The translations under genes and the position numbers were made by a program. DNA of 64,000 nucleotides from Niveibacterium sp. SC-1 (GTDB lineage Bacteria; Pseudomonadota; Gammaproteobacteria; Burkholderiales; Rhodocyclaceae): positions 744,001 to 808,000 of the forward strand of contig NZ_CP151275.1 in NCBI RefSeq assembly GCF_038235435.1. Direction: 5' to 3'. Shown here one piece after another: positions 46,038 through 55,483 of the stretch (the stretch's first letter is position 1; the number at the start of each line of letters is the position of its first letter). Under the pieces are notes generated by a model that did no database searches, was not told where the DNA came from, and saw only the letters and a program-made list of their open reading frames with translations.

Positions 46038-47129
46038 TCAGGCCAGCGGCTTGCCGTGGCGGACGAAAGCGAGTTTGGCGACGCGCGCCTTGAGGAGCTT
46101 GCCGCGGATGTCGACCTCGACCGTGTCGCCGAGCGCGACACCGGCCGGCACGCGGGCGAACGCGATCGACGCGTTGAGGCTGGGTGCGAAGCTGCCGCTG
46201 GTGGTCTCGCCTTCGCCCTGCGGGGTGACGACACGCATATGGGCACGCAGGACACCGCGGTCTTCCAGCTTGAGCCCGACCAATTGCTTGTCGCGCGACG
46301 CCGCTTCCAGTGCGGCGCGGCCGACGAAGTCGCGTTCGGGTCCGAGGTCGACGGTCCAGGCGAGGCCGGATTCGAGCGGATGGGTGCGCTCGTCCATGTC
46401 CTGGCCGTAGAGGTTCATGCCGGCTTCCAGGCGCAGGGTGTCGCGCGCGCCCAGGCCGATCGGCTTCACACCGGCGGTTTCGAGCGAGCGCCAGACCTGT
46501 ACCGCGGCGGTGGCGGGCAGGATCAGTTCGAAGCCATCCTCACCGGTGTAGCCGGTGCGGCAGATCATCAGTTCGCCCCACGGCGCCTGCCATTTGGCCG
46601 CCTGAAAGGGTTTGAGCGCCTCACTGGCGGCCTGCGTGCCGGGCAAGGCCTGCCACACGCGCTCCCGCGCGTTCGGGCCCTGTACCGCGATGATCGCGAG
46701 GTCGCGACGGGCTTCGATGCTCACGTTGGCGCCGGTCCTGGCGGCCTGCGTGCGCATCCAGCCGAGGTCCTTGTCCGCGGTGCCGGCGTTGACCACGATG
46801 CGGTAGTCGTCCGGCGTGAAGAAGTAGGTGATCAGGTCATCCACCACGCCGCCATCCTCCTGCAGCATGCAGGAGTAGAGCGCCTTGCCGGGCTCCTTGA
46901 GCTTGGCGACGTTGTTGGCGAGCAGATGCGAGAGGAAGGCCTGGGCGCCGGCGCCGGAGACATCCACCGGCAGCATGTGCGACACATCGAACATGCCCGC
47001 GTCGCGGCGGACCTGATGGTGTTCCTCAAGCTGCGAGCCGTAGTGGATCGGCATGTCCCAGCCGGCGAAGTCGACGATCTTCGCGCCAGCGGTGACATGG
47101 AGGTCGTACAGCGGTGTCTGCTTGCCCAT
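46038..47129 (-). CDS. gcvT: Aminomethyltransferase (glycine cleavage T protein)
   Basis: A 363-residue folate-dependent enzyme. [23 protein letters not shown] is the usual start (here shown in part), with MFDVSHM and the folate-binding region [10 protein letters not shown]. It transfers the methylene group to tetrahydrofolate and releases ammonia. The ATG at 47129 with CGGGAG upstream begins the gene; a longer open frame continues into the riboswitch and is not coding. Confidence 0.97.
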   Translation of the reverse strand: MGKQTPLYDLHVTAGAKIVDFAGWDMPIHYGSQLEEHHQVRRDAGMFDVSHMLPVDVSGAGAQAFLSHLLANNVAKLKEPGKALYSCMLQEDGGVVDDLITYFFTPDDYRIVVNAGTADKDLGWMRTQAARTGANVSIEARRDLAIIAVQGPNARERVWQALPGTQAASEALKPFQAAKWQAPWGELMICRTGYTGEDGFELILPATAAVQVWRSLETAGVKPIGLGARDTLRLEAGMNLYGQDMDERTHPLESGLAWTVDLGPERDFVGRAALEAASRDKQLVGLKLEDRGVLRAHMRVVTPQGEGETTSGSFAPSLNASIAFARVPAGVALGDTVEVDIRGKLLKARVAKLAFVRHGKPLA

Positions 47130-47216
47130 TGAGGCTCCCGGTTCGATACGTGCAATCTGGAACGTGTCGGCTTCGAGCACTGCCACGGGGCATGCGTTCG
47201 GAGCCGGAACGAAAAA

Positions 47217-47251
47217 GGGCCCGGCAGGCGTAATTCTCGCCTGCCGGGCCC
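47217..47251 (-). terminator. Riboswitch expression-platform terminator
   Basis: A perfect 14-bp stem (GGGCCCGGCAGGCG at 47217-47230 with 47238-47251) around a 7-base loop, followed on the minus strand by TTTTTC. It lies between the glycine aptamers and gcvT, where ligand binding would decide whether it forms. Confidence 0.92.
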
Positions 47252-47252
47252 C

Positions 47253-47452
47253 ATCTGTCCTTGGTACCTGAGAGATTTCGCGCGATGCCTTGCGCGGGTG
47301 CCCCTTCGGTGGATGCCGCACGGTGTCTCCGCGCGCATCAGCTCTCCAGATTTTGTGTGGCAGCCGTGCTGCCACTGTCGCCGGTCCTTTGAGCCTGAGC
47401 GGTTCCGGGGGTTACGCCTTCGGCGGCCCCGCTGGACGGGGCGCTCTCCCGA
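47253..47452 (-). promoter_or_regulatory. Tandem glycine riboswitch
   Basis: On the minus strand two glycine-aptamer cores occur in series. The first opens GGGAGAGC and has GCCGAAGGCGTAAC, CAGGCTCAAAGGAC and closes TCTGGAGAGC. The second has GGAGACACC, CACCGAAGGGGC, TCTCAGGTACCAAGGACAGA. These are the conserved boxes of the glycine riboswitch (GAAGG, CAGG...AAGGAC, GGAGA). A strong terminator follows directly. Glycine binding should raise gcvT-gcvH-gcvP expression, as known for this class. Confidence 0.95.
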
Positions 47453-47464
47453 GCGACGGGCGCG

Positions 47465-47494
47465 ACTTTACCGGAAGCGCTGTGGGCGGCACAA
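47465..47494 (-). promoter_or_regulatory. Promoter of the gcv operon
   Basis: On the minus strand, -35-like TTGTGC (47494-47489), an 18-base spacer, and -10-like TAAAGT (47470-47465). Transcription would start about 7 bases before the first aptamer, the expected distance. Confidence 0.55.
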
Positions 47495-47538
47495 GCGCTG
47501 GGCTAAGATCGGTGGCCTCCACCGCCGCTGCCAACCGT

Positions 47539-48435
47539 ATGCCTGCCGCCGAAATCTATACGCCCCGCCTGGCCTCTCGCAGCGAATGGCTGGACGCCCG
47601 CGGCCTGCGCCTGCATGTGCGTCGCTGGGGCAGGGCGGGTGCGCCCAGGCTCTTCCTGATCCACGGCTGGATGGACGTCGCCGCCTCCTTCCAGTTCATG
47701 ATCGATGCCCTCGCCGGCGACTGGGACGTGATCGCGCCAGACCTGCGAGGGTTCGGCGACAGCGAATGGAACCGCAACGGCTACTTTTTCGCCCAGTACC
47801 TCGCCGATCTCGACCTGCTGCTTGACCACTACAGCCCCGACGAACCGGTGCGGCTGGTCGGCCATAGCCTGGGCGGCAACGTGGTCACGGTCTATGCGGG
47901 CGTGCGGCCGGAGCGGATCCGCGCCCTCGTGGCGCTGGATACCTTCGGCTTGCGCGACGCCGCCCCGGACGAAGCGCCGCAGCGTCTCGCGCAGTGGCTC
48001 GCGCAGCAGCGCCGGCCCGAAACCTTCCGGCCGATGGCGGATTTCAAGGCCCTGGCGCAGCGTCTGGCTGTGGAGAATCCGCGCCTGAGTTCCGCGCGGG
48101 CGGCCTTCCTGGCGCGACAACTAGGCGAAGAGGACGGCATCGGCGGTGTGGTCCGCGCGGCGGATCCGACCCACAAGCACATCAATCCGAATCTGTATCG
48201 CTTCTCCGAGATCGCCGCCTGCTGGCGCCGGGTGCGCGCGCCGGTGCTGCAGATCCTCGCGGATGACCGTGCCCTGCTCGAACGCCTGGGCGTGCAGGCC
48301 GAGGACGTGGAGGAGCGCATGGCCCTGTTCGAGGATGTGCGCTGCATCACCTTCGATGGCTGCGGCCACAACCTGCATCACGACGATCCGGAGCGGCTCG
48401 CGCAGGTGATCGAGGACTTCCTCGCCCAGCATTGA
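47539..48435 (+). CDS. Alpha/beta hydrolase
   Basis: A 298-residue hydrolase: oxyanion-hole segment LFLIHGWMDVAASF, GFGDSEWNRNGY, nucleophile GHSLGG, acid in ILADDRALLE and histidine in FDGCGHNLHHDDP. The complete triad predicts a cytoplasmic esterase or related enzyme; substrate unknown. It is divergent from gcvT, and its promoter region overlaps that of the gcv leader. Confidence 0.9.
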   Translation: MPAAEIYTPRLASRSEWLDARGLRLHVRRWGRAGAPRLFLIHGWMDVAASFQFMIDALAGDWDVIAPDLRGFGDSEWNRNGYFFAQYLADLDLLLDHYSPDEPVRLVGHSLGGNVVTVYAGVRPERIRALVALDTFGLRDAAPDEAPQRLAQWLAQQRRPETFRPMADFKALAQRLAVENPRLSSARAAFLARQLGEEDGIGGVVRAADPTHKHINPNLYRFSEIAACWRRVRAPVLQILADDRALLERLGVQAEDVEERMALFEDVRCITFDGCGHNLHHDDPERLAQVIEDFLAQH

Positions 48436-48494
48436 GGCGGCGTCTGACTGGGCAGCCAAGGCGGGCGCGCCTCAACACGCGCTAGACTGCCGGG

Positions 48495-49331
48495 ATGCTG
48501 GCTCGCAACCCCGACCTCCACTGCCACTCCACTGTTTCCGACGGCTTGCTCTCGCCGCGCGATCTGGTCGCGCGCGCCGTGGCGCACGAGGTCGACCTGC
48601 TGGCGCTCACCGACCACGACGAGCTCGCCGGGCTGAGCGATGCCCGCGAAGCGGCGGATGCCGCCGGATTGCGTTTCGTGAACGGCGTGGAGATTTCCGT
48701 TTCCTGGGGCGAGCAGACCCTGCACATCGTCGGCCTGGGCTTCGATGCCGCGCATCCGCCGCTGGTCGAAGGCCTCGCCCAGGTGCGCAGCGGACGCGAC
48801 GAGCGGGCCGAACGGATGGGCGCGGCGCTGGCGCAGATCGGCATCCGCGGCGCCTACGAGGGCGCCCTCAAGTATGTCGGCAACCCGGCGCTGGTGAGCC
48901 GCTCCCATTTCGCACGCTATCTGGTCGAGATCGGCGTCGCGCGCGATGTGAAGAGCGTCTTCGACCACTACCTGGTGCGTGGCAAGCCCGGCTACGTCGA
49001 GCACGACTGGGCGAGCCTGGAGGATGCGCTGAGCTGGATCCACGGTGCCGGAGGCCTCGCGGTGATTGCACATCCGGGCCGCTATCGACTCTCGAACGAC
49101 GAGCTCGAAAAGGTCTTTGCGCGCTTCCGCGATCTGGGCGGCGACGCGATCGAAGTGGTCTCCGGTTCGCAGGGGCGCGAATGCACGCTGGGCTTTGCCC
49201 GTGTGGCGCGCCGCTACGGCTTCCTGGCCTCCCGCGCCTCGGACTTTCACGGTCCGCTGGAAAGCGCGACCGACATTGGCTGCGCCGACCCCCTGCCGGA
49301 AGACTTGATCCCGGTTTGGTCGCACCTCTGA
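48495..49331 (+). CDS. PHP-domain phosphoesterase (RNase AM / YciV type)
   Basis: A 278-residue PHP protein. Metal ligands appear in DLHCHSTVSDG, LTDHDEL, VIAHPGRY and ASDFHGP. This matches the YciV/TrpH family, shown in E. coli to be a 5'-3' exoribonuclease (RNase AM) and in Chromobacterium a 3',5'-nucleotide bisphosphatase. First gene of a probable operon with yciO, an M50 protease, trpS and scpA-scpB. Confidence 0.92.
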   Translation: MLARNPDLHCHSTVSDGLLSPRDLVARAVAHEVDLLALTDHDELAGLSDAREAADAAGLRFVNGVEISVSWGEQTLHIVGLGFDAAHPPLVEGLAQVRSGRDERAERMGAALAQIGIRGAYEGALKYVGNPALVSRSHFARYLVEIGVARDVKSVFDHYLVRGKPGYVEHDWASLEDALSWIHGAGGLAVIAHPGRYRLSNDELEKVFARFRDLGGDAIEVVSGSQGRECTLGFARVARRYGFLASRASDFHGPLESATDIGCADPLPEDLIPVWSHL

Positions 49332-49398
49332 AGCGCACGGCCTAGAATCCCGCTTTTGCCTATGTGGGTGTCGTCTCCGACGGCGCTCCGAGAACGCC

Positions 49399-50025
49399 TT
49401 GGCCCAGTACTTCTCTCTGCATCCGGACAACCCGCAGCCGCGTCTGCTCCGACAGGCGGCCGAGATCATCCGTGGCGGCGGCCTGGTGGCCTTCCCCACC
49501 GACTCGGCCTACGCGCTGGGCGGGCACACCGGCGACGCGAACCTGATCGAGCGCATCCGCCGCATCCGCGAAGTGGATGACCGCCACCACCTGACTCTGA
49601 TGGTGCGTGACCTCTCGGAGATCGCCCACTACGCGCGGGTCGACAACGCCCAATACCGCCTGCTCAAGGCGGCGACGCCAGGGCCCTACACCTTCATCCT
49701 GGAAGGAACGAAAGAGCTGCCGCGGCGAGTGCTGCACCCCAAGCGCAAGACCATCGGCGTCCGCGTGCCGGAGCATCCGATGGTGTCGGCATTGCTCGCG
49801 GAGCTCGATGAGCCCTTGCTGACCTCGACCCTGCTGCTGCCCGGCGAGGACCTCCCGCTGACCGACCCGGAAGACATCCGCGAACGCCTGGAAAAGCTGG
49901 TGGATCTGGTGATCGAGGCGGGCGCCTGCGGACCCGAAGCCACTACGGTGATTGACCTCACCGGCGGGGCGCCCGAGGTGGTACGCCAGGGGCTCGGCCC
50001 CTTGGGGCCCTTGGGCCTGGGCTGA
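49399..50025 (+). CDS. YciO-type Sua5/YrdC domain protein
   Basis: A 208-residue YrdC-fold protein: LVAFPTDSAYALGGHTGD and DDRHHLTLMVRDLSEIAHYA are the YciO-type variants of the TsaC motifs. The lysine-rich nucleotide loop of TsaC (KxR) is altered, as in YciO. A role in t6A synthesis is not assured, since another Sua5-type gene exists at 28442. The start is TTG at 49399; no nearby ATG gives the conserved N-terminus. Confidence 0.9.
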   Translation: MAQYFSLHPDNPQPRLLRQAAEIIRGGGLVAFPTDSAYALGGHTGDANLIERIRRIREVDDRHHLTLMVRDLSEIAHYARVDNAQYRLLKAATPGPYTFILEGTKELPRRVLHPKRKTIGVRVPEHPMVSALLAELDEPLLTSTLLLPGEDLPLTDPEDIRERLEKLVDLVIEAGACGPEATTVIDLTGGAPEVVRQGLGPLGPLGLG

Positions 50026-50076
50026 GAAGGGCGCCCGGAGCCCTCTGCTACACTCGCCCTTTTTGCGAAAGCGGTC

Positions 50077-50733
50077 ATGTACGAAGCCGTCCTGACCGTG
50101 CTGGTGTGGGCGATCCCGCTGGTACTGGCGATCACCCTGCACGAAGCCGCGCACGGCTACGCAGCACGACAACTCGGCGATCCCACGGCCTATCTGGCCG
50201 GGCGGATCAGCCTGAATCCTCTCAAGCACATCGACCCGGTCGGCACGGTCATCGTGCCGGGCGCCATCCTGCTCATGGGAGCGCTCACGGGCACCAGCAT
50301 CCCGCCCTTCGGCTGGGCCAAGGCCGTGCCGGTGAACTTCGGCCGCCTGCGCCATCCCAAGCGCGACATGCTCTGGGTCGCGGCCGCCGGACCGGCCTCC
50401 AACCTTGCTCAAGCCTTCGCCTGGGGGCTCATGGCGAGCCTGCAGCAGCTCCTGGGGGGGTATGGCGGCGAGCTTTTCGCGACCATGACCCAGGCCGGTG
50501 TGCTCGCGAACCTGGCATTGATGTTGCTGAATCTTCTGCCAATTCCGCCGCTGGACGGTGGCCGCATCATGGTCAGCCTGCTGCCCTCGCGCCAGGCTTG
50601 GCAATTCGCAAAGATCGAACCCTATGGTTTCTTCATCCTCATCGGACTGCTGTATCTGCACGTGCTCGACTATGTGCTGTGGCCGCTCATGACCCCGCTT
50701 GCCACGCTGATTTTCCGGCTGACCGGCAACTAG
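50077..50733 (+). CDS. Site-2 protease family (M50) membrane metalloprotease
   Basis: A 218-residue membrane protein with about six helices. The zinc site HEAAH sits in the first helix region (ITLHEAAHGYAARQ), and the third ligand in NLLPIPPLDGG. This is the short, PDZ-less rhomboid-size S2P group, found next to trpS and scpA in many bacteria. Substrates unknown. It ends 6 bases before trpS. Confidence 0.94.
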   Translation: MYEAVLTVLVWAIPLVLAITLHEAAHGYAARQLGDPTAYLAGRISLNPLKHIDPVGTVIVPGAILLMGALTGTSIPPFGWAKAVPVNFGRLRHPKRDMLWVAAAGPASNLAQAFAWGLMASLQQLLGGYGGELFATMTQAGVLANLALMLLNLLPIPPLDGGRIMVSLLPSRQAWQFAKIEPYGFFILIGLLYLHVLDYVLWPLMTPLATLIFRLTGN

Positions 50734-50739
50734 GCGCGC

Positions 50740-51942
50740 ATGCTCGCCGAACGCGTCCTGTCCGGGATGCGCCCTATCGGGCGCCTGCATCTTGGCCACT
50801 ACCACGGCGTACTGAAGGACTGGACTGCCCTGCAGGCGGAGTTCCCCTGTTTCTTTCTTGTCGCCGACTGGCATGCCCTGACGGCGGGCTATGAAGACAC
50901 CAAGCGTATCGGCGAAAACGTCTGGGAGATGGTGATCGACTGGCTCGCGGCGGGCGTGGACCCGAACCAGTCCACCCTCTTCATCCAGTCGCGGGTGCCC
51001 GAACATGCCGAGCTGCAGCTGCTGCTCTCGATGATGACCCCGCGGGCCTGGCTGGAACGGGTGCCGAGCTACAAGGAGCAGGTCGAGCGGCCGGAACACG
51101 AGGACCTTGATACTTTCGGTTTCCTTGGCTACCCCTTGCTGCAGAGCGCCGACATCCTGATCTACCGCTCGACCCGGATTCCGGTGGGCGAGGACCAGCT
51201 GCCGCACATTGAGCTTGCCCGCGAGCTGGCGCGCCGCTTCAATCATCTGTACGGCCGCGAACCGGGCTACGAGGAGCGCGCGCGCAGCGCCGTGAAGAAG
51301 CTCGGCGCCAAGCGCGGACGACACTACGACGAGCTGCGCACGCGCTACCAGCAGGAAGGCGACGCGGAGGCCCTCGCGCAGGCGCGCGCGGTGATCGACG
51401 AGTCGCAGAGCCTGTCGCTGGGCGACCGCGAGCGTCTCTACGGCTACATCGAGGGCGGCGGCAAGCGGATCCTGGTCGAGCCGTCTGCACGGCTCACGCC
51501 CGCCGCGCGCCTGCCCGGCCTGGACGGACGGAAGATGTCCAGATCCCGTGGCAACACGATCAACCTGCGCGAGGATGCGGACACCGTGGCGCGCAAGCTG
51601 CGCACCATGGTGACCGATCCGGCGCGCGTGCGGCGCGACGACCCGGGCGATCCGGGCAACTGCCCGGTGTGGCCCCTGCATCAGATCTATTCGGACGCCG
51701 CGACACAGTCCTGGGCGCAGGAAGGTTGCCGCTCGGCGGGCATCGGCTGCCTCGAATGCAAGCAGCCGCTGATCGACGCCGTCGTGGCCGAGCAGCAGAT
51801 GCTGAGCGAACGGGCCCAGCCCTATGTCGAGGACCCTTCGCTGGTCCGCAACATCGTGGCCGAAGGTTGCGAACGGGCCCGCAAGCTGGCCCAGGAAACC
51901 CTGCGCGAGGTGCGCGAAGCCATGGGCCTGGACTATTCATGA
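50740..51942 (+). CDS. trpS: Tryptophanyl-tRNA synthetase
   Basis: A 400-residue class I synthetase. The HIGH-type motif is GRLHLGHYHG, and the KMSKS-type motif is GRKMSRSRGN. It charges tRNA-Trp. It is ~65 residues longer than E. coli TrpS; the extra length is largely between the motifs (KKLGAKRGRHYDELRTRY through RERLYGYIEGGG), as in other betaproteobacteria. Its stop overlaps the scpA start (ATGA). Confidence 0.97.
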   Translation: MLAERVLSGMRPIGRLHLGHYHGVLKDWTALQAEFPCFFLVADWHALTAGYEDTKRIGENVWEMVIDWLAAGVDPNQSTLFIQSRVPEHAELQLLLSMMTPRAWLERVPSYKEQVERPEHEDLDTFGFLGYPLLQSADILIYRSTRIPVGEDQLPHIELARELARRFNHLYGREPGYEERARSAVKKLGAKRGRHYDELRTRYQQEGDAEALAQARAVIDESQSLSLGDRERLYGYIEGGGKRILVEPSARLTPAARLPGLDGRKMSRSRGNTINLREDADTVARKLRTMVTDPARVRRDDPGDPGNCPVWPLHQIYSDAATQSWAQEGCRSAGIGCLECKQPLIDAVVAEQQMLSERAQPYVEDPSLVRNIVAEGCERARKLAQETLREVREAMGLDYS

Positions 51943-52769
51943 GCGATACCGCCGAACTCGCGCTCGATCTGCGCCCGCATCCGACGGCCGACGAGCCCGC
52001 CTTGGCGCGGATCTACGGCGAGTCGATGTACCAGATCCCGAAGGATCTCTACATTCCGCCCGAGGCGCTGCAGGTGATCCTGGAGGCCTTCGAAGGGCCG
52101 CTGGACCTTTTGCTCTACCTGATCCGCAAAGCCAATATCGACGTTCTCGACATTCCGATGGCGCCACTCACGCGGCAATATCTGGAGTACGTGGAGGCGA
52201 TGCGCAGCCACAACCTCGAACTCGCGGCGGAATACCTGCTGATGGCCGCGGTGCTCCTGGAAGTGAAGTCGCGCATGCTGCTGCCGCGCCCTCCGCAGGT
52301 GCTCGACGAAGAGGCCGATCCGCGCGCCGAGCTGGTCAGGCGCCTGCTCGAATACGAACAGATGAAGCTCGCGGCCTACAAGCTCGACATCCTGCCGCGG
52401 GTGGAGCGCGACTTCGAATGGGTCACGGTCTGGGTCGCTGAGAAAGTCGCCGAGCGCCAGCCCGAGGTGAGCCTGCACGATCTGCAGGCGGCCTGGCTGG
52501 GCCTGATGAAGAAGGCGAAGCTCACGCAGCACCACACGATCCAGCGCGAAGAGCTGTCGGTGCGTGAGTACATGAGCCTGATCCTGCGCAAGCTCTCCGG
52601 CGGGGCTTTCACGCCTTTCCTGGAGCTCTTTGACGCCGGCGCGGGCGTGAGCGTGCTGGTGGTCAGCTTTCTCGCGGTGCTCGAGCTGGTCAAGGAGCGC
52701 CTGGTCGTCGTGAGCCAGGTCGAACCGCTGGAACCTATCTATGTCCGAATCAACGAATCGACCGAGTGA
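51939..52769 (+). CDS. scpA: Segregation and condensation protein A
   Basis: A 276-residue kleisin. [23 protein letters not shown] is the N-terminal family core (SMC-neck binding; here quoted in part), and [13 protein letters not shown] with [14 protein letters not shown] is the C-terminal winged helix. With ScpB and SMC it compacts and segregates the chromosome. Overlaps trpS by 4 bases and scpB by 29. Confidence 0.96.
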   Translation: MSDTAELALDLRPHPTADEPALARIYGESMYQIPKDLYIPPEALQVILEAFEGPLDLLLYLIRKANIDVLDIPMAPLTRQYLEYVEAMRSHNLELAAEYLLMAAVLLEVKSRMLLPRPPQVLDEEADPRAELVRRLLEYEQMKLAAYKLDILPRVERDFEWVTVWVAEKVAERQPEVSLHDLQAAWLGLMKKAKLTQHHTIQREELSVREYMSLILRKLSGGAFTPFLELFDAGAGVSVLVVSFLAVLELVKERLVVVSQVEPLEPIYVRINESTE

Positions 52770-53481
52770 GCCGAACGAGGCTACAATACCGGAAGTAACC
52801 GATACCGAGTCGGTGGCGCAGGACGGCGAAGACCGTCCGGATGGCGGCGCGGAAACTTTCGCAGACCGCCCCGTTCCGGCCTCTGCCGACGGCGCCAACC
52901 CTGACTCGGCAATCGATGTCGAACAGGCCTTGCGCGTGCTGGAAGCCTTGCTGCTCTCCGCCGCGGAAACGCTCACGATGCAGGATCTGCGTCGTGCCTT
53001 CGACGACCAGCTTGATTCCGATGTATTGCGGCGGCTGCTCGACACGCTCCGTGAGCGCTGGTCGGGCCGTGGCGTGGAACTGGTGCAACTGGCTTCTGGC
53101 TGGCGCTTCCGGACCCACGTCGATTGCCAGCCCTACATCGACAGGCTGAGAGAACAGAAACCGCCGAGATATTCGCGGGCCGTGCTGGAGACGCTGGCGA
53201 TCATTGCCTACCGCCAGCCGGTGACGCGCGGCGACATTGAAGAGATTCGCGGTGTGGCCGTTTCCCCCAACGTGCTCAAAACGCTTGAATCGCGCGGCTG
53301 GGTCGACATTGTCGGCCACCGTGATACCCCGGGACGCCCGGCGCTGTACGCCACGACACGGCGTTTCCTGGATGAACTGGGCCTGCGCAGCTTGACCGAG
53401 CTGCCGCCACTGGCCGAAATAGAAAAGGTGATGGATCTTGTCGACACCCGAGCAGAAGCCGCGCAGGCCGCGGCGCAGTAA
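52741..53481 (+). CDS. scpB: Segregation and condensation protein B
   Basis: A 246-residue two-winged-helix protein. The first ~55 residues are acidic and disordered; the core runs [20 protein letters not shown] to [20 protein letters not shown] and [20 protein letters not shown]. It binds ScpA in the condensin complex. It overlaps the end of scpA, and the rluB start lies inside its last codons. Confidence 0.96.
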   Translation: MSESTNRPSEPNEATIPEVTDTESVAQDGEDRPDGGAETFADRPVPASADGANPDSAIDVEQALRVLEALLLSAAETLTMQDLRRAFDDQLDSDVLRRLLDTLRERWSGRGVELVQLASGWRFRTHVDCQPYIDRLREQKPPRYSRAVLETLAIIAYRQPVTRGDIEEIRGVAVSPNVLKTLESRGWVDIVGHRDTPGRPALYATTRRFLDELGLRSLTELPPLAEIEKVMDLVDTRAEAAQAAAQ

Positions 53482-54835
53482 CAACAACGTTCCCGGCGGA
53501 CGCCGCGGACGCGGCCCGCGCAACCAGGTTCAGCAAGGCTTCGAGCCGGTGCGTCTGCAGAAGGCCCTGGCCGACTCCGGCTACGGCTCGCGGCGCGAGC
53601 TGGAGGAATGGATCATCGCCGGCCGCGTCAGCGTGAACGGCCTGCCGGCAGGCATCGGCCAGAAGGTTGGTCCGGGCGATCGCGTCAAGATCAATGGCCG
53701 CCTGGTGAACGTGAAGTTCTCCGACCGCGCGCCGCGCGTCATGATTTATCACAAGCCCGAGGGCGAGATCGTCAGCCGCGACGACCCCGAAGGCCGCGTC
53801 TCGGTGTTCGACCGCCTGCCCATGCTGCGCAAGGGTCGCTGGATCGCCGTCGGGCGTCTGGATTTCAACACCTCCGGCCTCCTCGTCTTTACCAACAACG
53901 GGGATCTTGCCAACCGCCTGATGCATCCGCGCTACGAGCTTGAGCGCGAATACGCGGTGCGCCTCCTGGGTGAGCTGAGCGACGAGCAGATCGAGTCGCT
54001 CAAGCAGGGCGTGATGCTGGATGACGGCGAGGCGCGCTTCAGTTCGCTGAGCGATGGTGGCGGCGAAGGCTCCAATCATTGGTATCACGTCACGATCTCC
54101 GAAGGCCGCAACCGCGAAGTGCGCCGCATGTTCGAGGCCGTCGGCCTCACTGTGAGCCGCCTGATGCGCGTGCGCTACGGCCCGATCCAGTTGCCCCGCG
54201 CCCTCAAGCGCGGCGGCTGGTCGGAAATGAACGAGGCGGAGGTGCGTGCACTGACTGCCGCGCTGCCGGAAGATCTGCCGGGCGCTTATGACGAGCCCTT
54301 GGGCAATACGGACGATCATGAGGAATTCCTGCAGGCCGAGGCGGATGCCGAGGATGCAGAAGCCTGGGCCAAGGCCAACTCGATGGTGCTGCCGGTCGCC
54401 AAGCCGGCGCGCGAATCGGGCGCCCGTCCGGGCTTCCCGCGCGACCGCAAGCCGCGCCGTGCGGGCGGCGAGGGCAATGGCAATGGCGGCGGCAACGGTG
54501 GTGGCTATGGCGGCGGCAAAGGCGCCAACGCCGGAAACGGAAACGGAAACGCCGAGCGGCGCAAGCGCCCGCCCAAGCCCGCCGGCAAACCGGGCGCCGG
54601 TCCGGCGCAGGATGCCGCCCCGCGTGGCGAGAACGGCGAAGCGCCTAACGGCCGTCGCCGCAATCGCGGCGGCAAGAGTCGTCCCCCGCGTGAAGCCGCC
54701 GGTGGCGGCGCGAATCCCGCGGCCTCTGCGGCGCCGGTTGGGCAGGGGGGTGAAGCCAAGGGCGATGCGGCACCGCGCAATGGTGGTGCTCGCCGCCGCC
54801 GTCCGCGCAAGCCGGCCGCGCCAGTCGCCGAGTAA
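53438..54835 (+). CDS. rluB: 23S rRNA pseudouridine synthase RluB-type with basic Gly/Asn-rich tail
   Basis: A 465-residue protein. An S4-like RNA-binding domain ([20 protein letters not shown]) is followed by the RsuA/RluB catalytic domain with the active aspartate in [11 protein letters not shown] and [11 protein letters not shown]. RluB modifies U2605 of 23S rRNA. The last ~150 residues are low-complexity ([15 protein letters not shown] and Lys/Arg/Pro stretches), longer than in E. coli and probably RNA-binding. The start is TTG, 44 bases inside scpB. Confidence 0.93.
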   Translation: MSTPEQKPRRPRRSNNNVPGGRRGRGPRNQVQQGFEPVRLQKALADSGYGSRRELEEWIIAGRVSVNGLPAGIGQKVGPGDRVKINGRLVNVKFSDRAPRVMIYHKPEGEIVSRDDPEGRVSVFDRLPMLRKGRWIAVGRLDFNTSGLLVFTNNGDLANRLMHPRYELEREYAVRLLGELSDEQIESLKQGVMLDDGEARFSSLSDGGGEGSNHWYHVTISEGRNREVRRMFEAVGLTVSRLMRVRYGPIQLPRALKRGGWSEMNEAEVRALTAALPEDLPGAYDEPLGNTDDHEEFLQAEADAEDAEAWAKANSMVLPVAKPARESGARPGFPRDRKPRRAGGEGNGNGGGNGGGYGGGKGANAGNGNGNAERRKRPPKPAGKPGAGPAQDAAPRGENGEAPNGRRRNRGGKSRPPREAAGGGANPAASAAPVGQGGEAKGDAAPRNGGARRRRPRKPAAPVAE

Positions 54836-54890
54836 GTCCGACAGGACTTTGCCGGAGGCTTACGGGACGCTGTCGCAGTGCAGCGTCCCG
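54836..54890 (+). terminator. Two hairpins after rluB, weak terminator
   Basis: AAGTCC-GACA-GGACTT spans the rluB stop, and CGGGACGCTG (54863-54872) pairs perfectly with CAGCGTCCCG (54881-54890) over an 8-base loop. Neither is followed by a good T-run. Confidence 0.45.
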
Positions 54891-54902
54891 ATTCCGCGCG
54901 CA

Positions 54903-54932
54903 TTTACGGATGTGGGCCGAGTCTGGTAGAAT
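54903..54932 (+). promoter_or_regulatory. Promoter of the rimP-nusA-infB operon
   Basis: -35-like TTTACG (54903-54908), 18-base spacer, -10-like TAGAAT (54927-54932), about 100 bases before rimP. Confidence 0.55.
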
Positions 54933-54995
54933 CCTGCCGCTTATTCGGGTTGGCACCGGGTAGTGGATTGTTGTCTTCGTTTTTCGATTGCAATG

Positions 54996-55017
54996 ATGGG
55001 CGTTTCGCCCATTTTTT
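54996..55017 (+). promoter_or_regulatory. Terminator-like hairpin in the rimP leader
   Basis: ATGGGCG (54996-55002) pairs with CGCCCAT (55006-55012) around TTT and is followed at once by a run of T to 55017. It lies after the promoter and ends 12 bases before the rimP start, so it looks like an attenuator of the nusA operon; nusA is known to be autoregulated in other bacteria. Confidence 0.65.
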
Positions 55018-55028
55018 GTTTGTGGCGC

Positions 55029-55460
55029 ATGGAACTGATAAAGCTGATTGAGCAGACCGCAGAGGGCTTGGGTTACGAGGTCGTGGACGTTGAGATGTCC
55101 CCTCGTGGCAGGCTGCTGCGCGTTTTCATCGACAAGGAAGACGGTATCAATGTCGAGGATTGCGCGGATGTCAGCAACCAGCTCACCCGTGTGTTCATGG
55201 TCGAGAACTTCGACTACGACCGTCTCGAAGTTTCCTCTCCCGGTCTGGATCGTCCGCTGACCAAGCTGGCGCATTTCGCACGCTTTGCTGGCGAACAGAT
55301 CCAGTTCAAGTTGCGCGTGCCGGCGGCAGGCAGTCAACGCAACTTCAGGGGATTGCTGCGCGGCGTCGAGGGTGACGACGTGCTGGTAGAGACGGACGCG
55401 GGCGAGCAGCGATTTGCCTTCGCGGACATCGAGAAGGCCCGCGTGGTGCCTACGTTTTGA
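55029..55460 (+). CDS. rimP: Ribosome maturation factor RimP
   Basis: A 143-residue protein with the RimP pattern: LIEQTAEGLGYEVVDVEMSP, INVEDCADVSNQLTRVF, and LEVSSPGLDRPL. It helps assemble the 30S subunit. First gene of the rimP-nusA-infB-rbfA-truB operon. Confidence 0.96.
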   Translation: MELIKLIEQTAEGLGYEVVDVEMSPRGRLLRVFIDKEDGINVEDCADVSNQLTRVFMVENFDYDRLEVSSPGLDRPLTKLAHFARFAGEQIQFKLRVPAAGSQRNFRGLLRGVEGDDVLVETDAGEQRFAFADIEKARVVPTF

Positions 55461-55483
55461 CGCTTCTGACAGGGGTTTGAGCA

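Noticed and set aside
54837..54845. A fourth GTCCGACAG as part of the stress motif set
   Set aside because: It lies at the end of rluB inside a small hairpin and is not upstream of a stress-type gene.
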